From Beijerinckiaceae bacterium (GTDB lineage: Bacteria; Pseudomonadota; Alphaproteobacteria; Rhizobiales; Beijerinckiaceae), in contig JAIEQX010000135.1 of NCBI GenBank assembly GCA_019747375.1, positions 1 through 37,956 of the forward strand: DNA of 37,956 bases. Reading direction: 5' to 3'. How positions within the stretch are numbered: position 1 is the first letter of the stretch; each line of letters starts with the position of its first letter. Below are positions 25,114 through 35,400 of this stretch, in pieces. The notes beneath the pieces were generated by a model that was given only the letters and a program-made list of their open reading frames with translations, had not been told where the DNA came from and made no database searches. The position numbers were made by a program, and so were the translations under genes.

Positions 25114-25812
25114 TCACGCTTGCTGTTCGACCGGCTTGCCATGATGCACGCGTCGGCTGAGCAGATAGCCGAGGCCGATCACCAGCGCCGCGCAGAACGC
25201 CGCCGCCGGCAGCTCCCACGCATGGGTGAAGTCGGCGCCAAGCTGCTTCACCAGCCACGGATCGCTGATGAACATTTCGCCCGCGACCCAGCCGAGCAGG
25301 CCAGCGCCGGCCCAGACGAGGATCGGAAACGCCGCCAGCAGACGCATGATCAGCGCCGCGCCCGCGATGATCAGCGGGATCGAGATTGCGAGGCCGATGA
25401 TCAACAGGGGGGTCGAATCTTTCGCCACCGCCGCAATCGCCAGCACATTGTCGAGACTCATCACCGCATCGGCGATCGCGACCGTGCGCACCGCATGCCA
25501 GAGACGATCGGTTTCCTTGACTTCGCCGCCCTGTTCTTCTTCGCCCTGCACGAGCTTGACGGCGATCCAGAGGAGGAGGCACGAGCCGATCATTTTCAGG
25601 AACGGCGTCGACAGGAGCGTGGCGACGATGACCGTGAAGATGATGCGCAGCACGACCGCCACAAGGGCTCCGATGATCATGCCCGAGCGCTGCTTGTTCG
25701 CCGGCAGGCCGCGGCAGGCCATCGCGATGACCACCGCATTGTCGCCGGAGAGAATGAGGTTGATCCAGATGATCTGGAGCAATTTGAAAAGTTCGGGACC
25801 GAGGTTTTCCAT
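25114..25812 (-). CDS. TerC family integral membrane protein (YjbE-like)
   Basis: I start at the ATG at 25812 (MENLGPELFKLLQIIWINLILSGDN), which gives 232 residues; the longer ORF lead is not membrane-like or conserved. The family's two acidic helix motifs are visible, SGDNAVVIAMA and SLDNVLAIAAVA, together with about seven hydrophobic helices. TerC/Alx/YjbE relatives export manganese or help metalate membrane and exported proteins. Many are controlled by the yybP-ykoY manganese riboswitch; I looked for its conserved core upstream and could not identify it. Confidence 0.92.
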   Translation of the reverse strand: MENLGPELFKLLQIIWINLILSGDNAVVIAMACRGLPANKQRSGMIIGALVAVVLRIIFTVIVATLLSTPFLKMIGSCLLLWIAVKLVQGEEEQGGEVKETDRLWHAVRTVAIADAVMSLDNVLAIAAVAKDSTPLLIIGLAISIPLIIAGAALIMRLLAAFPILVWAGAGLLGWVAGEMFISDPWLVKQLGADFTHAWELPAAAFCAALVIGLGYLLSRRVHHGKPVEQQA

Positions 25813-26037
25813 GATGTGACGCCAAATGATGATGAACAGCTTGCCGCTCGCATTGCGTGCCGGGGTGCGCCGGAAATGTCGCAAGCGAGCGTCGCGGGAG
25901 CGCTGTCGGGAGGCCTGTGTTGCGGCATCGCCCCCGCCATAAGGAGCAAGGGTCGAATGCGCGCGAGGCGTGTCCCGGCAGCAGGCGAACGTCAGGCGTG
26001 AGCGGGACTCAGGCCGACGGGCGCGGACGCGGGATCA

Positions 26038-26409
26038 TCAGAGCGTGGGTGGGCCAGTGGCGCGATGGGCGCAGAACCGGGCGGACGATGGCGCAAGAGA
26101 GGCGCCGTCACAAGTTGCGCCAGCCGATCCGAGATGAGACGCCAGCGTGATCCGGCCCAGGCCGGGCGGAGCGTCGCGTGTGGTCTCTTCCTCGAAATCT
26201 TCCGTGAGGGTCGCCAGAACGGCGAGATGCGAGGAGCTGGCCGGATGACGCTCGTCCTGGACGAGAACGCGCTCGAGGCCCGTCGACGTCCCCCGAAACG
26301 CTCCATGCACATCGGGAGCCAGCGTCGCCAGCACTGCGAAAAGCGCCAGGGTCGTCCGTACCAGATGGAGATTGAGCCGGAGCGGTCGCAGAGCCTTCGT
26401 CCCTCGCAT
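26038..26409 (-). CDS. Hypothetical exported protein
   Basis: This 123-residue ORF follows ubiG on the same strand after 126 bp. Codon third positions are strongly GC-rich like neighbouring genes, which favours coding. Residues 1-37 have a basic start and a hydrophobic run (TTLALFAVLATLAPDVHGA) consistent with a signal peptide. The remainder is low in recognisable motifs and has two cysteines (ATCDG and FCAHR). A TTGACT -35-like hexamer lies about 45 bases upstream. No family is recognised. The plus-strand ORF overlapping it (26065-26427) looks like a shadow. Confidence 0.5.
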   Translation of the reverse strand: MRGTKALRPLRLNLHLVRTTLALFAVLATLAPDVHGAFRGTSTGLERVLVQDERHPASSSHLAVLATLTEDFEEETTRDAPPGLGRITLASHLGSAGATCDGASLAPSSARFCAHRATGPPTL

Positions 26410-26535
26410 ATTCTTTATGTAGACTAAAGACTCTTTAAGAAGCCGAACGGCGAGTCAAGCGGAACAGGCGCCGTTGCAGGAATTTGATGTGTCGCGTTCT
26501 GCCCAGCTCGAACTTTTCGGGCAGGAGGGGCGTCG

Positions 26536-27306
26536 TCAGGCTCCGCGCCGCCCGACCAGCATGTAGTTCACGTCGCGGTCCCGTCCGCGGGACCAGGCGT
26601 CGCGTAGCGGATTGTAGACCACGCCCGTCATGTCGAACACGTCGACGCCGCCCGTCGCCAAGGCGTCCTCGAGCTCGCGCGGCGTGACGAACTTCTCCCA
26701 TTGATGCGTTCCCTTGGGAACCCAGCGAAGCACATATTCGGCCCCCACGATCGCGAGCGCGAAGCTCTTCAGCGTGCGGTTGAGCGTGGCGGCGAACATC
26801 AGGCCGCCTGGCCGCACCAGCGACGCGCAGGTGGCCACGAAGGCCGGCATGTCGTTCACATGCTCCACCACCTCCATGGCCAGCACGACGTCGAAGGACG
26901 CCCCGCTCGCCGCCAGATCCTCTGCCGTGACCGCGCGATAGTCGATGGAAAGCCCGCCATCTTCTGCGTGTTTGCCGGCGATCCTGACATTGCCGGGCGC
27001 TGGATCGATGCCCGTGACGATGGCTCCGAGCCGCGCCATGGGCTCGCACAGGATGCCGCCTCCACAACCGACGTCGAGGATCCGCAGGCCCGCAAGCGGC
27101 CGCGCCTTCAGGGGATCCCGAAGCCCCCCGTCCGGGCAGACGAAATGGGTGCACATATGGTCGCGCAGATACTCGATCCGCACCGGGTTCATCTTGTGCA
27201 GCGCCGCCATCGACCCCTTGGGGGCCCACCAATCGTCGCCGAGCCGTTCGAACCGTGCGACATCCGCCGCATCCACGCTCGAATTCGCTCCCGCACCGCC
27301 AGCCAT
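26536..27306 (-). CDS. ubiG: Ubiquinone biosynthesis O-methyltransferase UbiG
   Basis: UbiG performs both O-methylations of ubiquinone synthesis. The ATG at 27306 (MAGGAGANSSVDAADVARFE) has GGAG eight bases upstream, so I prefer it to the GTG at 27336; the product is 256 residues. Marks include LGDDWWAPKGSMAALHKMNPVR, the SAM motif ILDVGCGGGILCEPMARLG, AMEVVEHVNDMPAF and GTHQWEKFVTPREL. It is divergent from lysC, the usual arrangement in Hyphomicrobiales. Confidence 0.97.
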   Translation of the reverse strand: MAGGAGANSSVDAADVARFERLGDDWWAPKGSMAALHKMNPVRIEYLRDHMCTHFVCPDGGLRDPLKARPLAGLRILDVGCGGGILCEPMARLGAIVTGIDPAPGNVRIAGKHAEDGGLSIDYRAVTAEDLAASGASFDVVLAMEVVEHVNDMPAFVATCASLVRPGGLMFAATLNRTLKSFALAIVGAEYVLRWVPKGTHQWEKFVTPRELEDALATGGVDVFDMTGVVYNPLRDAWSRGRDRDVNYMLVGRRGA

Positions 27307-27329
27307 CGCCTGCACTCCAAAACGGCCGA

Positions 27330-27359
27330 TTGACACAAAACCGAGCCGCCGTCATCTAT
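27330..27359 (+). promoter_or_regulatory. Candidate lysC promoter
   Basis: TTGACA (27330-27335) is followed after 18 bases by ATCTAT (27354-27359), with TATACG overlapping at a longer spacing. It lies in the ubiG-lysC divergent gap, about 85 bases before the lysC ATG. Confidence 0.45.
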
Positions 27360-27443
27360 ACGCGCCCCGCGGCCCGGGGGCGAGCGGCGCGATGCCGCGC
27401 GCCTTCGGCCCCGCTCCTGTTCCTGAGAAGCGAACCCGGTCCC

Positions 27444-28679
27444 ATGGCCCGTCTGGTGATGAAATTCGGCGGCACGTCCGTCGCCAATATCGAGCGCATC
27501 AAGAATGTCGCGCGCCACGTTCAGCGTGAAGTCGCCGCCGGACAGGATGTCGCTGTCGTGGTCTCGGCCATGTCGGGCAAGACCAATGAACTCGTCGCCT
27601 GGTGCAAGGAGGGCGCAGCTCTCTACGACCCTCGCGAGTATGACGCGGTCGTGGCCTCGGGCGAACAGGTGACCTCCGGCCTGCTCGCCATCGTGCTGCA
27701 GGACATGGGCATCAAGGCCCGCTCCTGGCAGGGATGGCAGATCCCGATCCGCACGTCCGACGCGCACGGGTCGGCCCGCATCGAAGCCATTGATCCCGCG
27801 GCCCTCAACGAGGGCTTTGCGCGCGGCGAAGTCGCCGTCATCGCGGGATTCCAGGGCGTGCACGCCGGGACCGGCCGCCTGACGACGCTCGGCCGCGGCG
27901 GCTCGGACACCAGCGCCGTGGCCGTCGCCGCCGCGATCGGGGCGGACCGGTGCGACATCTATACCGACGTTGACGGCGTCTATACGACCGACCCGCGCAT
28001 CGTCTCGAAGGCCCGGCGGCTGGACCGCGTCGCTTTCGAGGAAATGCTCGAAATGGCTTCGCTCGGCGCCAAGGTGCTGCAGGTGCGCTCGGTCGAAGTC
28101 GCCATGGTCCATAAAGTCAAAACCTTCGTGCGCTCGTCCTTCGACGATCCGGCCGATCCGAAGCCTGGCACGCTCATTTGTGACGAGGAGGATATCGTGG
28201 AACAGCAGGTCGTCACCGGCATCGCCTATTCGAAGGATGAGGCCCAGATCACCCTGCGGGACGTGGCCGACAAGCCGGGCGTCGCCGCGGCCATCTTCGT
28301 GCCGCTCGCCGAAGCCAACATCAATGTGGACATGATTATTCAGGTCGTGTCCGACGACGCCAAGACGACCGATTTGACCTTCACGGTGCCGACCGCGGAT
28401 TATGAGCGGGCGCGCAAGATCCTCGAAAACGCCAAGGTCGAGATCGGCTATGCGGGGATCCACGGCGCGACCGACGTCGTCAAGGTTTCGGCCATCGGGA
28501 TCGGCATGCGTTCCCATGCCGGCGTCGCCGCCCGGGCCTTCAAGGCTTTGTCGGACAAGGGAATCAACATTCGCGCCATCACCACGAGCGAGATCAAGTT
28601 CTCGGTGCTGATCGACGCCGAATACACCGAACTCGCCGTCCGCACGCTGCACACGCTCTACGGCCTAGACAAAGTCTGA
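27444..28679 (+). CDS. lysC: Aspartate kinase LysC
   Basis: Aspartate kinase commits aspartate to lysine, threonine and methionine synthesis. I use the ATG at 27444 (MARLVMKFGGTSVANIERIK; 411 residues), because the track's longer N-terminus crosses the divergent promoter region. The kinase domain shows KFGGTSV, VVSAMSGKTNEL, ASGEQVTSGLL and TTLGRGGSDTSAVA. Two ACT domains near residues 265-411 (ITLRDVADKPGVAAAIF, VSAIGIGMRSHAGVAARAF) provide allosteric control by end products. Divergent from ubiG; followed by a strong hairpin before ptsP. Confidence 0.97.
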   Translation: MARLVMKFGGTSVANIERIKNVARHVQREVAAGQDVAVVVSAMSGKTNELVAWCKEGAALYDPREYDAVVASGEQVTSGLLAIVLQDMGIKARSWQGWQIPIRTSDAHGSARIEAIDPAALNEGFARGEVAVIAGFQGVHAGTGRLTTLGRGGSDTSAVAVAAAIGADRCDIYTDVDGVYTTDPRIVSKARRLDRVAFEEMLEMASLGAKVLQVRSVEVAMVHKVKTFVRSSFDDPADPKPGTLICDEEDIVEQQVVTGIAYSKDEAQITLRDVADKPGVAAAIFVPLAEANINVDMIIQVVSDDAKTTDLTFTVPTADYERARKILENAKVEIGYAGIHGATDVVKVSAIGIGMRSHAGVAARAFKALSDKGINIRAITTSEIKFSVLIDAEYTELAVRTLHTLYGLDKV

Positions 28680-28702
28680 CCGCTTGGACCGAACTGTGCG
28701 CT

Positions 28703-28743
28703 GGCGCGCCAAAGCGTGCAATGCAGCACGCTGCCGGCGCGCC
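28703..28743 (+). terminator. Nested hairpin after lysC
   Basis: GGCGCGCC pairs with a second GGCGCGCC, enclosing AGCGTGC-aatgca-GCACGCT: a 15-bp stem with a small internal loop, 24 bases after the lysC stop. There is no T-run, so it may act in Rho-dependent termination or protect the 3' end. Confidence 0.5.
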
Positions 28744-28896
28744 TATTCGCTGAATTGCATATGCCGCGGCGCTTGCGGTCCGAGCCTTGCATTCGTATAG
28801 GAGCGAAGAGGTTGACCCGGGCGGCTGCGTCGTTTCGGGGCCAGCATGGCGGCCCGGCTGGGGCCACGGGGCCGACGGGCCGGACGGGAAGAACGA

Positions 28897-31164
28897 ATGC
28901 GTGGCGCTCTCGGCGGACCGCGTCTGCTGCTACGCCGGATCCGCGAAGCCATGGCGGAACCGGTCAACGCGCAGGCGCGCCTCGACAAGATCGTCGTTCA
29001 TATCGCCTCCAACATGGTCGCCGAGGTGTGCTCGGTCTATGTGCTGCGGGATGACGGCCGCCTCGAACTCTTCGCCACCGAAGGCCTGAATCGCGAGGCC
29101 GTGCATCTGACGACCATGCGCTCCGGCGAGGGCCTGGTCGGCCTGATCGCCGAGACGGCCGAATCGCTGGCGCTGTCGGATGCGCAGGCTCACCCGTCCT
29201 TCTCCTACAAGCCGGAGACGGGCGAAGAAATCTATCATTCCTTCCTGGGCGTTCCGGTCCTGCGCGGCGGCAACACGCTCGGCGTGCTCGTCGTTCAGAA
29301 CAAGGCGCGGCGCGCTTACTCGGAAGAGGAAGTCGAGGCGCTGCAGACGACCGCGATGCTGCTCGCCGAGATGATCGCCTCGGGTGAATTGCAGTCCATC
29401 GTCCGTCCCGGCGCCGACATCGCGCTGCGCCGGCCCATCGCCCTGAAGGGCTCGGCGATCGCCGAGGGCGTCGGGCTCGGCCATGTCGTGCTGCATGAGC
29501 CGCGCGTCGTCATCAAGCAGCTGATTTCCGACGATCCCGCGAAAGAACAGGCGCGCCTCGACACGGCCATCGAGGCGGTGCGCCACACCATCGACGCCTT
29601 GATCGACCGCGGCGACCAGGTCGGGCCCGGCGAGCATCTCGAAGTGCTCGAGACCTTCCGCATGTTCGCGCATGATCGCGGGTGGAGCCGCAGGCTGCGC
29701 GAGGCGGTCATGTCGGGCCTGACGGCCGAGGCCGCCGTCGAGCGCGTGCAGAACGACGCCCGCGCCAAGTTGCAGCGCCGCACCGATCCCTATCTGCGCG
29801 AGCGGCTGCACGATCTCGACGATCTCGCCAACCGCCTCCTGCATGAATTGACGGGCGAAAGCTTCGTGGTCGCCCATGAGGACATGCCCGACAACGCCAT
29901 TCTGGTCGCCCGAAACATGGGCCCGGCGGCGCTGCTCGACTATGACCGCAAGAAGCTGCGCGGCCTCGTTCTGGAGGAAGGCGGCCCTTCGAGCCATGTC
30001 GCCATCGTGGCCCGGGCGCTGGGCATTCCGACCGTCGGCGAAGTGCAGAACATCGTCGATCTCGTCGAACCCAACGACGCCATCATTGTCGATGGCACCG
30101 CAGGCGACGTTCAGTTGCGCCCGCAGCCTGACGTCCAGGCCGCCTACGGCGAAAAAGCGAGATTGCGCGCCCGTCGGCAGGAGCAATATCACAAGCTGCG
30201 CGACGTCCCGTCCCGCACCCGCGACGGCGTCGAGATCGGCCTGCACATGAATGCCGGCCTGCTCGTCGACCTGCCGCATGTGGCCGAGACAAACGCCGAA
30301 TCCATCGGTCTCTTCCGCACCGAGCTGCAATTCATGATCGCCCCGCAATTTCCGCGGATGATGCAGCAGCTTGCGCTGTACAAAAACGTCATGGACGCGG
30401 TCCCCGACAAGCCCGTGACCTTTCGGACGCTGGATATCGGCGGCGACAAGATCTTGCCCTACATGGCGAGTTTCGAAGAGGACAACCCGGCGCTCGGCTG
30501 GCGGGCGATCCGCATCGGCCTCGATCGCCCCGGCCTCCTGCGTTCGCAATTGCGCGCCATGCTGCGCGCCGCTGCCGGGCGCGATCTGCGCATCATGTTC
30601 CCGATGATCGCCACATCGGCCGAGTTCGACGCCGCCAAGGCGATCGTGGGTCGCGAACTCACGCATCTGCGCCGCCACGAATATGCCCTGCCGCGCGAGT
30701 TGAAACTCGGCATCATGATCGAGGTCCCGTCCGTACTCTGGCAACTCGACGAGATCCTGCCGCGCGTCGATTTCGTTTCGGTCGGCTCGAATGACCTGAT
30801 GCAATATGTCTTCGCGGCGGATCGCGACAACCGGCGCGTGGCGGATCGCTTCGATCCGCTGTCTCCGCCGATGCTGCGGGCGCTGAAGTCCATCACCGAC
30901 CGCGCCGCCGTGCACGGCACGCCCGTGACGCTCTGTGGCGAGATCGGCGGCCGCCCCCTCGAAGTCATGGCGCTGATCGGCATCGGTTATCGCGGATTTT
31001 CCATGTCGGCCGCCTCCATAGGCCCCGTGAAGGCGATGCTGCTGTCGCTCGACACGCGCGAGATCGCGTCCCACATAGGCGAATTGCTCGACGCCCAGAG
31101 CGGCGCCGCGTCCGTCCGCGAGGAATTGCGGGCCTTTGCGGAGGCCAAAGGCGTGCCGTTGTAG
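28897..31164 (+). CDS. ptsP: PtsP, phosphoenolpyruvate-protein phosphotransferase of the nitrogen PTS (EI-Ntr)
   Basis: EI-Ntr takes phosphate from PEP and passes it through NPr (HPr) to EIIA-Ntr, signalling nitrogen and carbon status. The ATG at 28897 ([19 protein letters not shown]) with GGGAAG upstream gives 755 residues and matches relatives. A GAF domain occupies about residues 25-170 and may sense glutamine or 2-oxoglutarate. Then come the PEP-utilising N domain, the phospho-histidine in [12 protein letters not shown] (about H367), and the PEP-binding barrel with [29 protein letters not shown] and CGEIGGRP. Located between lysC and prfA, typical of the order. Confidence 0.96.
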   Translation: MRGALGGPRLLLRRIREAMAEPVNAQARLDKIVVHIASNMVAEVCSVYVLRDDGRLELFATEGLNREAVHLTTMRSGEGLVGLIAETAESLALSDAQAHPSFSYKPETGEEIYHSFLGVPVLRGGNTLGVLVVQNKARRAYSEEEVEALQTTAMLLAEMIASGELQSIVRPGADIALRRPIALKGSAIAEGVGLGHVVLHEPRVVIKQLISDDPAKEQARLDTAIEAVRHTIDALIDRGDQVGPGEHLEVLETFRMFAHDRGWSRRLREAVMSGLTAEAAVERVQNDARAKLQRRTDPYLRERLHDLDDLANRLLHELTGESFVVAHEDMPDNAILVARNMGPAALLDYDRKKLRGLVLEEGGPSSHVAIVARALGIPTVGEVQNIVDLVEPNDAIIVDGTAGDVQLRPQPDVQAAYGEKARLRARRQEQYHKLRDVPSRTRDGVEIGLHMNAGLLVDLPHVAETNAESIGLFRTELQFMIAPQFPRMMQQLALYKNVMDAVPDKPVTFRTLDIGGDKILPYMASFEEDNPALGWRAIRIGLDRPGLLRSQLRAMLRAAAGRDLRIMFPMIATSAEFDAAKAIVGRELTHLRRHEYALPRELKLGIMIEVPSVLWQLDEILPRVDFVSVGSNDLMQYVFAADRDNRRVADRFDPLSPPMLRALKSITDRAAVHGTPVTLCGEIGGRPLEVMALIGIGYRGFSMSAASIGPVKAMLLSLDTREIASHIGELLDAQSGAASVREELRAFAEAKGVPL

Positions 31165-31246
31165 AGGGGCTCGGCCGGGTGCGCTTTATGCCGCCCAGGT
31201 CACGCAAGCGCTCGCTTCACGCAACTCTCCCGGTCCGGACCTCAAC

Positions 31247-32317
31247 ATGCTCCCGCAAGACAAGCTCGATCTTATCTCACGCCGCCACGAGGAAATATCC
31301 GCGAGGCTCGCGAGCGGCGCGACAGGCGCCGATTTCGTCGCCTTGTCGAGAGAACTCTCTGACCTTGAGCCCGTCGTCGGGGCCATCCACGCCTGGCGGC
31401 GCGCGAAGGACGATCTCGCCGGCATCGAGACGATGCTCGCCGACGCCGGCACCGACGCTGAGATGCGCGAACTTGCCGAGGCTGAACGCGACGACGCCAG
31501 GGCGCGGCTCGAAGACCTCGAACAGAAGATCAAGGTCGCGCTGCTGCCCCGCGACGTCGCCGACGAACGCGGCGCCATTCTCGAATTGCGCGCCGGGACA
31601 GGCGGCGACGAAGCCTCGCTTTTCGTCGGCGATCTGTTGCGCATGTACCAGCGATACGCCGACCTGCACGGCTGGAAGATGGACGTCATGTCCGCCAGCG
31701 AGGGCACAGCCGGAGGCTACAAGGAAGTCGTCGCCTCGGTCAGCGGGCGCGGCGTCTTCGCCAAACTGAAATTCGAATCCGGCGTCCATCGAGTGCAGCG
31801 CGTCCCCGCGACCGAAACGCAAGGACGCATCCACACGTCCGCCGCCACCGTGGCTGTTCTTCCCGAAGCCGAGGAGGTCGATATCGCCATCAACGAAGCC
31901 GACCTGAAGATCGACACGATGCGGGCGCAGGGCGCAGGCGGACAGCACGTCAACAAGACGGAATCGGCGATCCGCATCACCCATGTGCCGACCGGCACGA
32001 TCGTCTTCGTGCAGGATGAGCGCTCGCAGCACAAGAACCGCGCCCGCGCCATGGCTCTGCTGCGCGCCCGGCTTTATGACGACGAGCGCCAGAAGCTGGA
32101 TTCCGAGCGCGCCGCAGACCGCAAGAGCCAGGTGGGGTCCGGCGACCGGTCGGAACGCATCCGGACCTATAATTTTCCGCAAGGCCGCGTCACCGATCAC
32201 CGCATCAACCTGACGCTCTACAAGCTTGACAAAGTCGTGGCCGGCGACGCGCTGGACGAGATTATCGATCCGCTGATTACCGAGAATCAGGCCGCCCAGC
32301 TCGCGGCTCAGGCCTGA
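31247..32317 (+). CDS. prfA: Peptide chain release factor 1
   Basis: RF1 ends translation at UAA and UAG. The ATG at 31247 gives 356 residues. The codon-recognition tripeptide PAT is in [17 protein letters not shown], and the catalytic GGQ is in [18 protein letters not shown]. It follows ptsP by 82 bp. In many relatives prmC (hemK), which methylates the GGQ glutamine, comes next; here an NAD-glutamate dehydrogenase gene follows instead, so prmC must lie elsewhere. Confidence 0.97.
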   Translation: MLPQDKLDLISRRHEEISARLASGATGADFVALSRELSDLEPVVGAIHAWRRAKDDLAGIETMLADAGTDAEMRELAEAERDDARARLEDLEQKIKVALLPRDVADERGAILELRAGTGGDEASLFVGDLLRMYQRYADLHGWKMDVMSASEGTAGGYKEVVASVSGRGVFAKLKFESGVHRVQRVPATETQGRIHTSAATVAVLPEAEEVDIAINEADLKIDTMRAQGAGGQHVNKTESAIRITHVPTGTIVFVQDERSQHKNRARAMALLRARLYDDERQKLDSERAADRKSQVGSGDRSERIRTYNFPQGRVTDHRINLTLYKLDKVVAGDALDEIIDPLITENQAAQLAAQA

Positions 32318-32474
32318 TCGTCTCACCACAAGCAAAAAATCGAGATTCGTCAGAGCTATGCACAATCGCTTGCGCGGTTCTGCCGCCCACTGCTTGCCAG
32401 CGGCGCCCAATCGACGTCACATGGGAGCGATGCAAGGACGGGCGTAAGCGCGCCGGGGGTTGAAGGGGCGGACG

Positions 32475-35400
32475 ATGACCGGGAATGCCACAAATTCAGG
32501 CGGCGCGGCCGCCGGCTTCGCGTCTGCGCTCTTCGGCCAAAGCGCGCGGGAAGACCTCCAGCGCTATAACGTCCACGGGCTTGCCCAATTGGCCGCCGCC
32601 GCCTGGCGCCATCTTTCGGCGCCACGACAGCAAGGTCGACCCGGCCTCGTCATTTTCGATCCCGACGAGCCGAGCCTGTCTGACATCACCGTCATCGAAG
32701 TCGTCAACGACGACATGCCGTTCCTGCTCGATTCGACGCTGGCGGAACTCAACGACCAGGGGTGCGAACTCCGCCTCGTCGCCCATCCGGTCCTCGATGT
32801 CGAGCGGGCCGCGGATGGATCGCTTTTCGCTCTGGCGAGCCGTGCGGGGGCCGGCACGCGCCGAGAAAGCCTGATCCACGTCCATATCAGCCGCATCCCC
32901 GATACGGCCCGCCGGCAGAAGCTCGCGCTCGCGCTCGAAGCGATCTACGCGGACGTGCGTCTGGCCTGCGCGGACTGGCCGGCGATGCACGACTGCTTGA
33001 CCCGCGCCGCCGCGGCCTACCGGGCCGATCCGCCCAACATTCCGGCCGACGAACTCGCCGAAGCCGTGCAGTTCCTGGATTGGCTCGCCGCCGACAATTT
33101 CACCTTCCTGGGCATGCGCGAATATCGCATCGAGGAAATCGGCCCCGTCAATGCGCCGGACTTCAACGCAGTGGGCGATTCCGGTCTCGGCATCCTGCGC
33201 AATCCCTCCGTGAAAGTCCTGCGCCGCGGGCGCGAACTCGTCACCATCACGCCTGAAGTGCTCGAGTTCCTGCGCGAACCCCAGGCTCTCATCATCGCCA
33301 AGGCCAACGTGCGCTCGAAGATCCATCGACGCGCCCATATGGACTATATCGGCATCAAGCAGTTCAACGAAGACGGCATGCTGTGTGGCGAACTGCGTCT
33401 CGTCGGCTTGTTCACCTCGACCGCCTATACGCGCTCGACGAGCACGATCCCGTATGTCCGCCACAAGGTCGCGCGCGTGCTTCAGGCGGCGCATTTCGAG
33501 GCGCAGAGTCATTCGGGAAAATTGCTCGCCAATGTCCTGGAGACATTTCCGCGCGACGAATTGTTTCAGATCGATGTCGCGACCCTGGCGGATTTCGCCC
33601 ACGAGATCGCGTCGCTGACGGATCGACCGCGCCTGCGCGCGCTGGCGCGGATTGATCGTTTTGACCGCTTCGTGTCGATCCTCGCCTATTTCCCGCGCGA
33701 TCGCTACGACACAGGGGTGCGCCGCAAGGCCGAGGCCTTCCTGGCCCGAATCTACAATGGACGCATCTCGGCGGTTTATCCGTTCTATCCGGAAGGCTCG
33801 CTGGTGCGCGTGCACTTCATCGTCGGACGCGACGAAGGCAAGACGCCGGTGATTTCGCGCGAGGAGCTTGAAAGCGGGCTCGCGGCGATCTCCCGCACAT
33901 GGGGCGACAATCTGCGCGAAGCCCTGCTGGCGGGAGGCCCGAGCGGCCCTGCCCGCGCCATGCTGTTTGGCGACGCATTCTCGCCCGACTATATGGCGCG
34001 CTATGATTCTTCGCAGGCGATGGACGATATCGCCGTCCTCGAGCGCCTCACCACGCGCGAGCCCAACGCCTTCGTGATCCGCGCGGGCGAACAGGATGGC
34101 GCGCAGGCCTCGCTCCGTGTTTTCTCGCTGGGACGCCCGATGCCCCTGTCCGAGCGCGTGCCCGTGCTCGAAAATCTGGGATTCCGCGTCGTCAGCGAAG
34201 ACACGGCGGGCATTCGCACGCCGGCCGGTGACGTCTGGCTGCATGACATGGCGCTGTCCCATGCAGCCGGCGCCGGGGCCATCGCCGAGCGCCGCTTCGC
34301 CATCGAAACCCTGCTGCGCGCAGTCGCCTATGGCGAAGCCGAAAGCGACGGCTTCAATGCGCTCGTCGTGTCGCCCGGTCTGTTGTGGCGCGACATCGCG
34401 CTGCTGCGCGCGCTGGCGCGCTATCTGCGCCAGGCTGGAATCTCCTTCTCGCAAAGCTATCTCTGGGCGGCGCTGACGCAGAACCCCTGGATTGCCGACG
34501 CGCTGCTGCGGCTCGTCTATGCGCGGCTCGATCCAGAGCAGGAGATCGACGCGGCCACTCGCGAGCAGCGCGAGAAAGACATACTGGGCGAGATCGACAC
34601 CCGTCTCGCAGACGTCACGAGCCTTGACGAGGATCGTATCCTTCGCCGTTTCGTCAACGTCATCCGGGCCGCCGTGCGAACCAACTTCTTCCAGCTGAAC
34701 GAGGACGGCTCGGCGCGTCAGACCATCGCGTTCAAGTTCGAGAGCCGCCGGATCGACGACCTGCCGCTGCCCCGGCCACTCTACGAGATCACCGTCTATT
34801 CGCCGCGCGTCGAAGGCATACATCTGCGTTTCGGCAAGGTCGCGCGCGGCGGCATCCGCTGGTCGGACCGCCAGCAGGATTTCCGCACCGAGGTGCTGGG
34901 CCTCGTCAAGGCGCAGCAGGTCAAGAACGCCGTCATCGTGCCGGTCGGCGCCAAGGGCGGTTTCTTCCCGAAACGCCTGCCGCCTGCATCCGATCGCGAA
35001 GCCTTCATGGCGGAGGGCGTCGCCGCCTACGAAATCTTCATCGGCGCGCTGCTCGACCTCACCGACAATTTCGTCGAGGGCGAGCTCGTGCCCCCCGCCA
35101 ACACCTATCGGCATGACGGCGACGATCCCTATCTGGTGGTGGCGGCCGACAAGGGCACCGCAACCTTCTCGGACATCGCCAACGACATTTCGCTGACGCG
35201 AGGCCACTGGCTCGGAGACGCCTTCGCGTCCGGCGGTTCGGCCGGCTACGATCACAAGAAGATGGGAATCACGGCGCGCGGAGCCTGGGAGGCCGTCAAG
35301 CGTCACTTCCGCGAGCTCGGAACCGATATCCAGACCCAGCCCTTCACTGTCGTGGGCGTCGGCGACATGTCGGGAGACGTATTCGGCAACGGCATGCTGC

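Noticed and set aside
25813-26037. yybP-ykoY manganese riboswitch upstream of the TerC-family gene
   Set aside because: TerC genes often have one, and the leader contains a CGCAACACAGGCC stretch, but the conserved GGGGAGUA-type core was not found.
25857-26427. Plus-strand ORFs at 25857-26150 and 26065-26427
   Set aside because: No ribosome binding site or motif; the minus-strand ORF 26038-26409 has the better coding bias and a signal peptide.
27189-28652. 487-residue minus-strand ORF opposite lysC
   Set aside because: Antisense shadow running from lysC into the ubiG start region.
28930-31074. 714-residue minus-strand ORF opposite ptsP
   Set aside because: Same antisense artefact; composition is His/Asp/Gln/Arg-rich and without domain patterns.
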